Below, piece by piece: positions 24,161 to 32,874 of a stretch of 64,000 nucleotides of DNA. The notes under the pieces are model-generated. The model saw only the letters and a list, made by a program, of their open reading frames with translations. It had not been told where the DNA came from and did no database searches. A program made the translations under genes and the position numbers. The stretch's first letter is position 1; each line of letters starts with the position of its first letter. Origin of the DNA: Leclercia pneumoniae (GTDB taxonomy: Bacteria; Pseudomonadota; Gammaproteobacteria; Enterobacterales; Enterobacteriaceae); contig NZ_CP071383.1 of the NCBI RefSeq assembly GCF_017348915.1, positions 3,844,001 to 3,908,000 of the forward strand, in the 5' to 3' direction.

Positions 24161-24537
24161 AAACGATGCGAGCGCCTGTTTTTCAAACTGTTAGGTCGGT
24201 CAAAAAACAGGCAACCCCCCCGACTGCGATCATGTTCTAAAATGCGACTCAGATCGCAAAGAACTGGAAAAATCTGCTGCTAAAAACAGCAGATTATTCG
24301 GTTTTCGGTTTCATTGATTAAGAAAAAACGAGAAGTTTTGGGAAATTGTAAGCGGCTATAAAATCACCTTATTCTGTTAAGCTAATGATTTATATCGCAT
24401 ATAATTCTCTTCGTTATGCTTCGCTCCGGATTCCATGATCTGCAACAGGTGATTGTTCAAAGTTTGGCCTTTCATCTCGTGCAAAAAATGCGTAATATAC
24501 GCCGCCTTGCAGTCACAGTATGGTCATTTCTTAACTC
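24161..24537 (+). promoter_or_regulatory. dusB-fis promoter region
   Basis: 377 bp without a gene. The core promoter has TTTCAT (24470-24475), a 17-bp spacer and TAATAT (24493-24498), then a GC-rich discriminator (ACGCCGCC). This is the stringently controlled fis promoter of enterics. In E. coli it is repressed by Fis and ppGpp/DksA and helped by CRP and IHF. The AT-rich stretch at 24290-24420 is suitable for Fis/IHF binding but sites were not scored. An inverted repeat (24174-24212) follows prmA: GCCTGTTTTT / AAAAACAGGC, with no U-tract. Confidence 0.85.
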
Positions 24538-25503
24538 ATGCGCATCGGACACCACCAGCTCAGAAATCGCCTGATTGCAGCCCCTATGGCAGGTATTACC
24601 GACCGGCCGTTCAGGACGCTGTGTTACGAGATGGGAGCCGGTTTAACCGTATCCGAGATGATGTCGTCTAACCCGCAGGTTTGGGAAAGCGATAAGTCTC
24701 GTCTTCGGATGGTGCACATTGATGAACCAGGTATCCGCACCGTGCAAATTGCCGGAAGCGTGCCTGAAGAGATGGCAGATGCCGCGCGTATCAACGTGGA
24801 AAGTGGCGCCCAGATTATTGATATCAATATGGGTTGCCCGGCCAAGAAAGTGAATCGCAAGCTTGCAGGTTCAGCCCTTCTGCAATACCCCGACCAGGTG
24901 AAGTCCATCCTGACGGCGGTTGTCAGCGCGGTGGACGTTCCTGTTACGTTGAAGATTCGCACGGGTTGGTCGCCGGAACACCGTAACTGTGTAGAGATTG
25001 CCCAACTGGCCGAAGACTGTGGCATTCAGGCCCTGACAATTCATGGACGCACACGCGCCTGTTTGTTCAATGGTGAAGCTGAATACAGCAGTATTCGGGC
25101 AGTCAAGCAGAAGGTTTCCATTCCGATTATCGCGAATGGCGACATTACTGACCCGCTTAAAGCCAGAGCTGTGCTCGACTATACGGGAGCTGATGCTCTG
25201 ATGATAGGACGTGCCGCTCAGGGAAGACCCTGGATCTTTCGGGAAATCCAGCATTATCTGGACACTGGGGAGCTGCTTGCCCCGCTGCCTCTGGCAGAGG
25301 TTAAGCGCTTGCTTTGTTCGCACATTCGGGAACTGCACGACCATTATGGTCAGGCAAAAGGGTACCGAATTGCGCGTAAACACGTCTCCTGGTATCTCCA
25401 GGAGCACGCTCCAGATGACCAGTTTCGGCGCACATTCAACGCCATAGAGGATGCCAGCGAACAGCTGGAGGCGTTGGAGGCATACTTCGAAAATCTTGCG
25501 TAA
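24538..25503 (+). CDS. dusB: DusB, tRNA-dihydrouridine synthase B
   Basis: 321-aa FMN enzyme that reduces U17 of tRNAs to dihydrouridine. A TIM-barrel domain carries the catalytic Cys100 in [12 protein letters not shown], with phosphate-binding GDITDP and [13 protein letters not shown], and a helical tRNA-binding C-terminus. The ATG at 24538 lacks a good Shine-Dalgarno (GTCATTTCTTAACTC precedes). The gene opens the fis operon; in E. coli the dusB reading frame is needed for efficient fis translation. Confidence 0.96.
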   Translation: MRIGHHQLRNRLIAAPMAGITDRPFRTLCYEMGAGLTVSEMMSSNPQVWESDKSRLRMVHIDEPGIRTVQIAGSVPEEMADAARINVESGAQIIDINMGCPAKKVNRKLAGSALLQYPDQVKSILTAVVSAVDVPVTLKIRTGWSPEHRNCVEIAQLAEDCGIQALTIHGRTRACLFNGEAEYSSIRAVKQKVSIPIIANGDITDPLKARAVLDYTGADALMIGRAAQGRPWIFREIQHYLDTGELLAPLPLAEVKRLLCSHIRELHDHYGQAKGYRIARKHVSWYLQEHAPDDQFRRTFNAIEDASEQLEALEAYFENLA

Positions 25504-25526
25504 TGAAATAAAGAGCTGACAGAACT

Positions 25527-25823
25527 ATGTTCGAACAACGCGTAAATTCTGACGTACTGACCGTTTCTACCGTTAACTCTCAGGACCAGGTAACCCAAAA
25601 GCCCCTGCGTGACTCGGTTAAACAGGCACTGAAGAACTATTTTGCTCAACTGAACGGTCAGGATGTTAATGACCTGTATGAGCTGGTACTGGCTGAAGTT
25701 GAACAGCCACTGTTGGACATGGTGATGCAATACACCCGCGGTAACCAAACCCGCGCTGCGCTGATGATGGGTATCAACCGTGGTACTCTGCGTAAGAAAC
25801 TGAAAAAATACGGCATGAACTAA
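25527..25823 (+). CDS. fis: Fis, nucleoid-associated regulator
   Basis: 98-aa dimeric DNA-bending protein that activates rRNA and tRNA promoters and shapes the nucleoid in early growth. The translated sequence agrees with E. coli Fis at every position I can recall. It has the flexible N-terminal beta-hairpin and a C-terminal helix-turn-helix ([20 protein letters not shown]). It is 23 bp after dusB; no strong SD is seen, consistent with translation depending on the upstream gene. Confidence 0.99.
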
Positions 25824-25846
25824 TTTCGATTAGCTAAATGCTTGTT

Positions 25847-25884
25847 TAAAAAGGCGCTACTCGGCATGGGGAAGCGCCTTTTTT
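25847..25884 (+). terminator. Intrinsic terminator after fis
   Basis: AAGGCGC (25851-25857) pairs with GCGCCTT (25874-25880), followed by TTTT; the upstream A-run extends the stem. It ends the dusB-fis transcript. Confidence 0.85.
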
Positions 25885-26022
25885 ATGCCTCGCGCAGGCA
25901 AAATGTGATGGACAATCCCCCTCTTCTCTGCAGAAACGTAAAGCCTGACTTCCCCTCTTCTCAGCCGCTATTTTTCGTGTATATTTCCTGCACTCTTGTC
26001 AATTATTCCCGGAAAAATCCGC

Positions 26023-26187
26023 ATGATCCGTAAGTATGGGTGGCTCGTTGTCTTCGCAATCACCATTTTTCTTTTTGATGCACTTTTAATGCAGTGGATC
26101 GAGATGATGTCTACGGAAACTGACAAGTGCCGCAATATGGATTCCGTTAATCCACTTAAATTGATTAACTGTTCAGATTTGGAATAA
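26023..26187 (+). CDS. yhdU: YhdU, small single-helix membrane protein
   Basis: 54-aa protein with one N-terminal hydrophobic helix (about residues 5-26, WLVVFAITIFLFDALLM) and a polar tail with two Cys (DKCRNM and LINCSDLE). It resembles enterobacterial YhdU in sequence and position. The ATG at 26023 has GGAAA upstream; a TTG nine codons earlier is a less likely start. In E. coli it sits between yhdJ and acrS; neither is present here. Function unknown. Confidence 0.75.
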   Translation: MIRKYGWLVVFAITIFLFDALLMQWIEMMSTETDKCRNMDSVNPLKLINCSDLE

Positions 26188-26342
26188 TCATCCAAATGCA
26201 GTGAAAAGAGACGAACTAACGGCATTCCCGCTAAAAAAGTACGGACTTAAAACCCTTTCAGGCGTATCCATTGGATGATAATGTCTCCCCCCTTCTTACC
26301 CGGTATAACCGAATACCTCACTATGTATGAGTAGAAGTGATC

Positions 26343-28418
26343 ATGCTGGTTAGTCATTACGACCAAGTCCTTGTGGTTATGTCTTTTGTTGTTGCCATCC
26401 TCGCATCTTACACTGCGCTGAACATGGCCGGCCGGGTGGCTGGCAGTACCGGAACCGCAGCCCGCGTCTGGCTGACCGGTGGCGGCGTTGCTATGGGCAT
26501 TGGGATCTGGGCCATGCACTTTATCGGCATGCTGGCGATGGATGTCTCGATGCGCATGAACTATGACCTGCTCGTGACGCTGGTTTCAATGCTGATTGCT
26601 ATCGGCGCATCGATCTTTGCCCTTTGGTTCGTCAGCCAACAGCAACTGCGCTTACGTCGACTGTTCCTGGGGGCGCTCATTCTGGGTACCGGGATTGTGG
26701 CAATGCACTATACCGGTATGGCGGCGCTTCAGGTCGAACCGGCAATCGTCTGGAATGTACGCTGGGTGGTGCTCTCAGTCGCGATTGCAATGCTCGCTTC
26801 GCTGGCGGCGTTGTGGCTCACTTTCCGTTTACGTCATGATGCCGCACAGGTTGCGCTCATGCGCGCTGGCGCGGCGATCCTGATGGGACTCGCCATCGCC
26901 GGCATGCACTTTACTGGCATGATGGCCGCGCAGTTCCCTGTTCAGATGCATATGCAGCACCAGGGGGTGAACGGCAGCTGGCTGGCCGTGCTGGTGAGCG
27001 TCGTGGCGCTTTCTATTCTCGGTATTACTCTGCTGGTATCGATGTTCGATGCCAGATTACAGGCTCGCACCGCTCTGTTGGCGTCATCGCTGGCGGAGGC
27101 TAACCGTGAGCTGGCCCAGCTGGCGTTACACGATACCCTGACCCGTTTACCTAATCGCGTATTACTTGAAGACCGTCTCGATCAGGCAATCAGCAAAGCC
27201 GATCGCGAAGGGCGGACATTTGCCCTGCTGTTTATGGATCTGGATGGCTTTAAAGCCGTCAACGATGCCTGGGGACATGATGCCGGGGATAAACTGCTGA
27301 TCGCGGCCACTGAGCGGATGAAGCAACCGCTGAAAGGGCAATATACTCTGGCGCGTATTGGTGGCGATGAGTTTGTCCTGCTCGCGGAGATCGAAGCCCC
27401 GGACGATGCCGCGACGCTGGCCAGCTCGCTGGTTCATGTTATCGATAAACCCTTTAGCCTGGATCTTCATGAGCTGAATGTGACCCTCAGTATCGGGATT
27501 GCCCTTTACCCTCACGATGGTAAAAACCCCCGTGAATTGATGTTCAATGCCGATGCCGCGATGTATCACACCAAGCATATGGGTCGTAACGGCTATCACT
27601 TCTTCCAGCCATCGATGAATACCCTGGCGCAAAAACAGCTCCAGCTGATGAACGATCTCTGGATGGCGCTGGAACGTGACGAGTTAAAACTGGTATATCA
27701 GCCTAAGTTCAAGGCTCCAGTGGGGCCCGTGGTCGGCTTTGAAGCCCTGCTGCGCTGGCATCATCCTGTAGACGGGCTGCTCTCACCTGACCTGTTCCTG
27801 CCGCTCGCCGAAAAGAGCGGGCTTATCATTCCTATCGGCAACTGGGTTATCGATGAGGCCTGCCGCCAGCTCCGTGAGTGGCATTTGCAAGGCCACGAGA
27901 CGTGGTCGGTGGCCGTTAATCTTTCTACGCTGCAATTTGAACAACCACAACTGGTAGAGACGGTGATGAACAGCCTTGCGCGCCATCATATTCCACCGCA
28001 TACCCTGATTCTGGAAGTGACAGAAACCACGGCGATGAATAATCCGGAGGAGAGCGTAAGGGTACTCACCGAGCTGACGCAGGCGGGGGTAAAAGCCTCG
28101 ATTGACGATTTTGGCACCGGCTACTCCAGCCTGCTTTATTTAAAACGGTTGCCCGCCTGTGAACTCAAAATCGACCGCGCCTTTGTAAAAGAGCTCAGCG
28201 GTGAGAGTAATGATGCAACTATCGTTTCGGCCATCGTTGCGTTGGCCAAAACGCTTAATCTGAAGGTGGTGGCAGAAGGCGTAGAGACTCCGCAGCAGCA
28301 AGAGTTCTTAACCGAACTGGGGTGCAATACATTGCAGGGTTATCTGCTTGGACGGCCTGTCTCGCCGCAGACCATTGCCTCGCTATGCCACGATCCCCAA
28401 GCCCTGCTTTCTAGGTAG
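26343..28418 (+). CDS. MHYT-GGDEF-EAL membrane cyclic-di-GMP regulator
   Basis: 691-aa bifunctional c-di-GMP protein. An N-terminal MHYT sensor has about seven helices and three motif copies: MHFIG (58), MHYTG (about 121) and MHFTG (about 187). This domain is proposed to bind copper and sense O2, CO or NO. GGDEF (about 340, ARIGGDEF) is intact, without a visible RxxD inhibitory site. The EAL domain is also intact: GFEALLRW (about 467), EVTET, DDFGTGYSSL and AEGVET. Both activities are therefore possible. A hairpin follows the stop. GTG at 26337 is an alternative start. It sits where E. coli has acrSEF. Confidence 0.9.
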   Translation: MLVSHYDQVLVVMSFVVAILASYTALNMAGRVAGSTGTAARVWLTGGGVAMGIGIWAMHFIGMLAMDVSMRMNYDLLVTLVSMLIAIGASIFALWFVSQQQLRLRRLFLGALILGTGIVAMHYTGMAALQVEPAIVWNVRWVVLSVAIAMLASLAALWLTFRLRHDAAQVALMRAGAAILMGLAIAGMHFTGMMAAQFPVQMHMQHQGVNGSWLAVLVSVVALSILGITLLVSMFDARLQARTALLASSLAEANRELAQLALHDTLTRLPNRVLLEDRLDQAISKADREGRTFALLFMDLDGFKAVNDAWGHDAGDKLLIAATERMKQPLKGQYTLARIGGDEFVLLAEIEAPDDAATLASSLVHVIDKPFSLDLHELNVTLSIGIALYPHDGKNPRELMFNADAAMYHTKHMGRNGYHFFQPSMNTLAQKQLQLMNDLWMALERDELKLVYQPKFKAPVGPVVGFEALLRWHHPVDGLLSPDLFLPLAEKSGLIIPIGNWVIDEACRQLREWHLQGHETWSVAVNLSTLQFEQPQLVETVMNSLARHHIPPHTLILEVTETTAMNNPEESVRVLTELTQAGVKASIDDFGTGYSSLLYLKRLPACELKIDRAFVKELSGESNDATIVSAIVALAKTLNLKVVAEGVETPQQQEFLTELGCNTLQGYLLGRPVSPQTIASLCHDPQALLSR

Positions 28419-28812
28419 CATTAAACGACAGGCGCCACGCTAAGGCGCCTTAATGCGACCCGTATTTAACGCAGCCCCGGTGATAGTGTGCTTTGCGACA
28501 GATTACTGACACGTCAAAATTTACCTTTGCCAGCATGTCGCGGACCTCGTTAATGTCACAGAACATTGTTTAGATTAATTAATAGATTAGCCAGTTAATA
28601 AATCAGGCTCGCCCCGAGCAGATATTGTGTCTCCCTAATCTCTCCATTATTAAGCCCCCGCGGTCCCTTTTTCTCCACTAAGTTTACAATCCAAATAATT
28701 TGAGATTAATCATCCTGTATAACCCCTTTAAACCGATGGTAAAATGGCCTCCTGCTTTGCGGAATACTTGCTGATGGCATCGTAAAGCAAGAATTAATTT
28801 TGAGGTAAGATC
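28419..28812. other. Intergenic region between the MHYT-GGDEF-EAL gene and yhdV
   Basis: 394 bp with no convincing gene. At the left, AGGCGCC (28430-28436) pairs with GGCGCCT (28444-28450), extended by GCATTA / TAATGC across a bulge; this is a probable 3' hairpin for the preceding gene but lacks a U-tract. The middle (28560-28740) is AT-rich. Just before yhdV, TGCTTTGCG (28753-28761) and CGTAAAGCA (28781-28789) form an imperfect inverted repeat. The yhdV promoter must lie here but no clear boxes were found. Confidence 0.6.
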
Positions 28813-29034
28813 ATGAAAAGATTCATTTCAGTTGCCCTGCTTACTGCACTCCTCGCGGGTTGTGCACATGATTCACCCTGCGTTCCGGTCTATGACGACC
28901 AGGGCAGATTGGTTCACACCAACACCTGCATGAAAGGAACCACTCAGGATAACTGGGAAACGGCTGGCGCGATCGCAGGTGGTGCCGCGGCTCTCGCCGG
29001 GCTGACGCTGGGTATCGTTGCTCTGACGAAATAA
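28813..29034 (+). CDS. yhdV: YhdV, small outer-membrane-type lipoprotein
   Basis: 73-aa lipoprotein. A signal peptide ends in the lipobox LLAGC (Cys at residue 17), giving a mature protein of about 57 aa. Next come two further Cys (SPCVPVYDD and TNTCMKG) and a glycine/alanine-rich C-terminal hydrophobic stretch. Length, lipobox and CVPVYDDQGRLVHTN match enterobacterial YhdV. Residue +2 is Ala, which does not signal inner-membrane retention, so outer-membrane sorting is expected. TGAGG lies before the ATG. Function unknown. Confidence 0.92.
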   Translation: MKRFISVALLTALLAGCAHDSPCVPVYDDQGRLVHTNTCMKGTTQDNWETAGAIAGGAAALAGLTLGIVALTK

Positions 29035-29039
29035 TCCTG

Positions 29040-29074
29040 AAGCGCGGACAGCTGTCCGCGCTTTAGCTTTTTCC
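29040..29074 (+). terminator. Intrinsic terminator after yhdV
   Basis: Self-complementary AGCGCGGACAGCTGTCCGCGCT (22 nt, 29041-29062) followed by TTAGCTTTTT. It begins 7 nt after the yhdV stop. Confidence 0.88.
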
Positions 29075-29480
29075 GTCTAATTTCCGCTACGCATTTGCGT
29101 TAATTAATATTTAGTTCTTGCTCACATCTTTTTTGCCTTATTTATCTTTTATCAGAATAACCGCGTGATGCTATTCACAAGTTATTTAAATTAACTCGCC
29201 TGCCAATATTCACCTTAGAAATCACTTTATTTCCTCATCACGTTTTATTCAAACTTTTGCTCTAAATTGTGGCGCAGGTTGTCATTTCGCACCATTTCAG
29301 GGCGCTCGAAATATTTATTGCTGTCTACACTCAGCATTACGCATCGCGTATTCGTTAATTGCGTTGAATGCGAAAACTGGCATTGCGTTTGCTTAGAAAA
29401 CGTTGGCCATAGCCACAGACAGGTTAAAGCGTATATAAGCGCTTCACTATAACGATAATTCTCGCCACACAGGATGCAAT
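29065..29480 (+). promoter_or_regulatory. Control region of yhdWXYZ with a sigma-54 promoter
   Basis: 416 bp, AT-rich, without a gene. TGGCATTGCGTTTGCTT at 29378-29394 has the sigma-54 layout GG-N10-GC with a TGGCA and TTGCT match. It predicts a start near 29404 and a leader of about 77 nt. About 108 bp upstream of that start, GCACC-N5-AGGGC (29289-29303) resembles half of an NtrC dyad (GCACC-N5-GGTGC). The E. coli operon is described as nitrogen (Ntr) regulated. The sequence match is direct; NtrC control is inference. Confidence 0.7.
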
Positions 29481-30506
29481 ATGAAAAAAACGATGATAGC
29501 CAGTCTGGCCGCCGTTGCGGTCATGCTCGTAGTCGCTAACCAGGCTCACGCGGGGGCAACTCTGGATGCCGTGAAGAAAAAAGGGTTCGTTCAGTGTGGG
29601 ATCAGTGACGGGTTACCTGGCTTCTCTTATGCCGATGCCAGCGGTAAATTCTCGGGTATTGATGTGGATGTTTGCCGTGGGGTCGCCGCGGCTGTGTTTG
29701 GCGATGATACAAAAGTGAAATATACCCCGCTGACGGCGAAAGAACGTTTTACCGCATTGCAATCTGGCGAAGTGGATCTGCTTTCACGTAATACCACCTG
29801 GACCTCTTCCCGTGATGCCGGAATGGGTATGACATTTACTGGCGTAACCTATTACGACGGTATCGGCTTTCTGACTCACAATAAAGCGGGGCTGAAGAGC
29901 GCGAAAGAGCTGGATGGTGCCACAGTCTGTATTCAGGCAGGTACAGATACTGAGCTGAACGTGGCCGATTACTTCAAGTCTAATAAGATGAACTACACCC
30001 CCGTCACGTTTGACCGCTCCGACGAATCTGCTAAAGCGCTCGAGTCTGGCCGTTGCGATACCTTGGCCTCTGACCAATCTCAGCTGTATGCCCTGCGTAT
30101 TAAACTGAGCAACCCGGCAGAATGGATTGTTCTGCCGGAGGTGATCTCAAAAGAGCCGCTGGGTCCGGTCGTACGTCGAGGTGATGATGAGTGGAACGCT
30201 ATTGTCCGCTGGACACTGTTTGCCATGCTCAATGCAGAAGAGATGGGCATTAACTCGAAAAACGTTGATGAAAAAGCCGCGAATCCTTCCACTCCCGATA
30301 TGGCTCACCTGCTGGGTAAAGAGGGTGATTACGGCAAAGATTTGAAGCTTGATAACAAGTGGGCCTACAACATCATTAAAAAAGTGGGCAACTACTCGGA
30401 GATTTTCGAGCGCAACGTGGGCTCGGAGAGCGCGCTTAAGATCAAGCGTGGCCAGAACAACCTCTGGAACAATGGCGGCATTCAGTACGCACCGCCAGTA
30501 CGTTAA
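29481..30506 (+). CDS. yhdW: YhdW (AapJ-like), periplasmic amino-acid-binding protein
   Basis: 341-aa solute-binding protein of a polar-amino-acid ABC importer of the Aap type (general L-amino acid uptake). A Sec signal peptide is cut after AHA (about residue 24). The mature protein is a type-2 binding fold with FSGIDVDVCRGVAAAVFGDD, LTAKERFTALQSGEVDLL and CIQAGTDTELNVADYF. It is intact here, whereas yhdW is annotated as a pseudogene in E. coli K-12. First gene of a four-gene operon. Confidence 0.94.
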   Translation: MKKTMIASLAAVAVMLVVANQAHAGATLDAVKKKGFVQCGISDGLPGFSYADASGKFSGIDVDVCRGVAAAVFGDDTKVKYTPLTAKERFTALQSGEVDLLSRNTTWTSSRDAGMGMTFTGVTYYDGIGFLTHNKAGLKSAKELDGATVCIQAGTDTELNVADYFKSNKMNYTPVTFDRSDESAKALESGRCDTLASDQSQLYALRIKLSNPAEWIVLPEVISKEPLGPVVRRGDDEWNAIVRWTLFAMLNAEEMGINSKNVDEKAANPSTPDMAHLLGKEGDYGKDLKLDNKWAYNIIKKVGNYSEIFERNVGSESALKIKRGQNNLWNNGGIQYAPPVR

Positions 30507-30572
30507 GCATTTTGCTGTAACGGGCACTGCTGCGGCAGTGCCCAGCCCAGAGTCATGGCTACCGAGGTTTCT

Positions 30573-31754
30573 ATGTTTCATCGCCGCTCAGCCGTCAAAG
30601 GCGCGCTCTCTTTTTCGCATCCTGCAGTTCGTGCATGGCTGTTTCAAATCCTAGCCATTCTTGCTGTACTGGCCGTTGCGATCTATCTGATTCATAACAC
30701 CGTTACTAACCTGAGCAATCGGGGTATTACTTCGGGCTTCGCCTTTCTGGATCGTGGTGCGGGGTTCGGTATTGTCCAACATTTAATTGATTACGAGGAA
30801 GGCGACACTTACGGCCGCGTTTTCCTGGTAGGCCTGCTCAATACGCTGCTGGTCTCAGCGCTTTGTATTGTGTTTGCTTCCATCCTGGGTTTTTTTCTGG
30901 GCCTGGCGCGTCTGTCCGATAACTGGCTCCTGCGTAAAATCTCGACGATCTATATTGAGACATTCCGTAATATTCCCCCTCTGTTGCAGATCTTTTTCTG
31001 GTACTTTGCTGTACTACGTAATCTGCCCGGCCCCCGGCAGGCTGTTAATGCGTTCGAGCTCGCCTTCTTAAGCAACCGCGGGTTGTATATCCCCTCACCG
31101 CAGATGGCCGAAGGTTTACTGCCATTTATCGCCGCGCTGGTTATTGTGGCTGCCATTTCCATTGGGTTGTTTCGCTATAACCGCGCGTATCAGATAAAAA
31201 CCGGTCAGTTACGACGCACCTGGCCTGTCACTCTGGGACTGCTTATTGTTCTGCCGCTTCTGACGCACTGGATATTTGGCCCAGCGTTACACTGGGACGT
31301 CCCAGCACTACGTGGGTTCAATTTCCGCGGCGGAATGGTGTTAATTCCTGAACTGGCGGCACTGACGCTGGCATTATCCATTTATACCTCTGCCTTTATT
31401 GCCGAGATTATTCGCGCCGGAATTCAGGCCGTTCCTTATGGTCAGCACGAAGCCGCCCGATCTCTGGGCATACCTAACCCGGTAACGCTACGCCAGGTCA
31501 TCATCCCCCAGGCGATGCGAGTGATTATTCCCCCGCTGACTAGCCAGTATCTCAACATTGTTAAAAACTCCTCGCTGGCTGCCGCTATCGGCTATCCCGA
31601 TATGGTGTCGCTGTTCGCCGGAACCGTGTTGAACCAGACCGGCCAGGCTATCGAGACTATCGCCATCACCATGTCTGTCTATCTGATTATCAGTCTGACA
31701 ATTTCACTGTTGATGAACCTCTATAACCGCCGCATCGCGCTGGTTGAGCGCTAA
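30573..31754 (+). CDS. yhdX: YhdX (AapQ-like), amino-acid ABC transporter permease
   Basis: 393-aa inner-membrane permease of the HisM/AapQ type, larger than usual because of extra N-terminal and central segments. About eight helices are predicted. The EAA loop that meets the ATPase is HEAARSLGIPNPVTLRQVII near residue 290. ATG at 30573 with GAGG upstream matches the family length; an in-frame ATG six codons earlier was not used. Pairs with YhdY. Confidence 0.95.
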   Translation: MFHRRSAVKGALSFSHPAVRAWLFQILAILAVLAVAIYLIHNTVTNLSNRGITSGFAFLDRGAGFGIVQHLIDYEEGDTYGRVFLVGLLNTLLVSALCIVFASILGFFLGLARLSDNWLLRKISTIYIETFRNIPPLLQIFFWYFAVLRNLPGPRQAVNAFELAFLSNRGLYIPSPQMAEGLLPFIAALVIVAAISIGLFRYNRAYQIKTGQLRRTWPVTLGLLIVLPLLTHWIFGPALHWDVPALRGFNFRGGMVLIPELAALTLALSIYTSAFIAEIIRAGIQAVPYGQHEAARSLGIPNPVTLRQVIIPQAMRVIIPPLTSQYLNIVKNSSLAAAIGYPDMVSLFAGTVLNQTGQAIETIAITMSVYLIISLTISLLMNLYNRRIALVER

Positions 31755-31763
31755 GGAGCCATG

Positions 31764-32867
31764 ATGACTAAAGCCGTACTGTCTCACGCCCCGCGTTCGT
31801 CCAGCATCGGAAGCTGGCGTTTTATCGCCTGGGCACGAAAGAATCTGTTCTCCTCCTGGAGTAACAGCCTGCTCACTCTCTTCTGTTTATGGCTAATGTG
31901 GACGTTGATCCCCCCCTTGCTGAACTGGGCTTTCTTACAGGCTAACTGGCTGGGCACCACTCGCGCAGATTGCACAAAAGAGGGAGCCTGTTGGGTATTT
32001 ATTCATCAACGTTTCGGCCAGTTTATGTACGGGCTCTATCCGCACGACCAGCGCTGGCGGATCAACATCGCCTTAATCATTGGGCTGTGTTCCATTGTGC
32101 CGATGTTCATGAAACAGCTCCCCCGTCGGGGGCGGTACATCGCATGCTGGGCAGTGGTATATCCCATTTTAGTCTGGTGGTTGCTGTATGGCGGATGGCT
32201 GGGGCTGGAGCGCGTGGAAACACGTCAGTGGGGCGGGCTGACGTTAACATTGATCATCGCCTCTGTCGGGATCGCCGGCGCGCTACCGCTCGGTATTTTA
32301 CTGGCGCTGGGCCGTCGTTCAACCATGCCAGTGGTGCGTATCCTCTCCGTGATCTTCATCGAGTTTTGGCGTGGTGTACCGCTCATTACCGTTTTGTTTA
32401 TGTCTTCGGTCATGTTGCCGCTGTTTATGGCAGAAGGAACGACCATCGACAAATTGATCCGCGCCCTGGTGGGGGTCGTTCTGTTCCAGTCAGCCTATGT
32501 TGCCGAAGTGGTCCGCGGTGGGTTGCAGGCACTACCAAAAGGCCAGTATGAAGCAGCGGAGTCACTTGCCCTGGGGTACTGGAAAACACAGGGCTTAGTC
32601 ATTCTGCCCCAGGCGCTCAAACTGGTAATACCTGGACTGGTTAACACCATCATCGCGCTTTTCAAAGATACGAGCCTGGTGATCATCATCGGGTTATTCG
32701 ATCTTTTCAGCAGCGTGCAGCAGGCTACGGTTGACCCCGCATGGCTGGGGATGTCGACCGAAGGCTATGTTTTCGCAGCACTTATATATTGGATCTTCTG
32801 TTTTAGCATGTCGCGCTATAGCCAGCATCTGGAAAAGCGCTTTAACACCGGGCGTACACCGCACTGA
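31764..32867 (+). CDS. yhdY: YhdY (AapM-like), amino-acid ABC transporter permease
   Basis: 367-aa second permease of the importer with about seven or eight helices. The EAA loop is [20 protein letters not shown] near residue 268 and a conserved [17 protein letters not shown] lies before it. Two ATGs in tandem occur (31761 and 31764); the second matches the known length. It starts 9 bp after the yhdX stop and is followed by yhdZ after 7 bp. Confidence 0.95.
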   Translation: MTKAVLSHAPRSSSIGSWRFIAWARKNLFSSWSNSLLTLFCLWLMWTLIPPLLNWAFLQANWLGTTRADCTKEGACWVFIHQRFGQFMYGLYPHDQRWRINIALIIGLCSIVPMFMKQLPRRGRYIACWAVVYPILVWWLLYGGWLGLERVETRQWGGLTLTLIIASVGIAGALPLGILLALGRRSTMPVVRILSVIFIEFWRGVPLITVLFMSSVMLPLFMAEGTTIDKLIRALVGVVLFQSAYVAEVVRGGLQALPKGQYEAAESLALGYWKTQGLVILPQALKLVIPGLVNTIIALFKDTSLVIIIGLFDLFSSVQQATVDPAWLGMSTEGYVFAALIYWIFCFSMSRYSQHLEKRFNTGRTPH

Positions 32868-32874
32868 GGAAATT

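Noticed and set aside
24174..24212. Inverted repeat after prmA as an intrinsic terminator
   Set aside because: No U-tract follows and the loop is long, so it is not called as a terminator; kept only as an observation.
25842..26033. 63-codon frame after fis
   Set aside because: It begins inside the fis terminator and has no SD or homologue that I recognise; yhdU on the same strand but another frame explains the region better.
29267..29452. 61-codon frame before yhdW
   Set aside because: Overlaps the sigma-54 promoter and has no SD or known family; judged chance.
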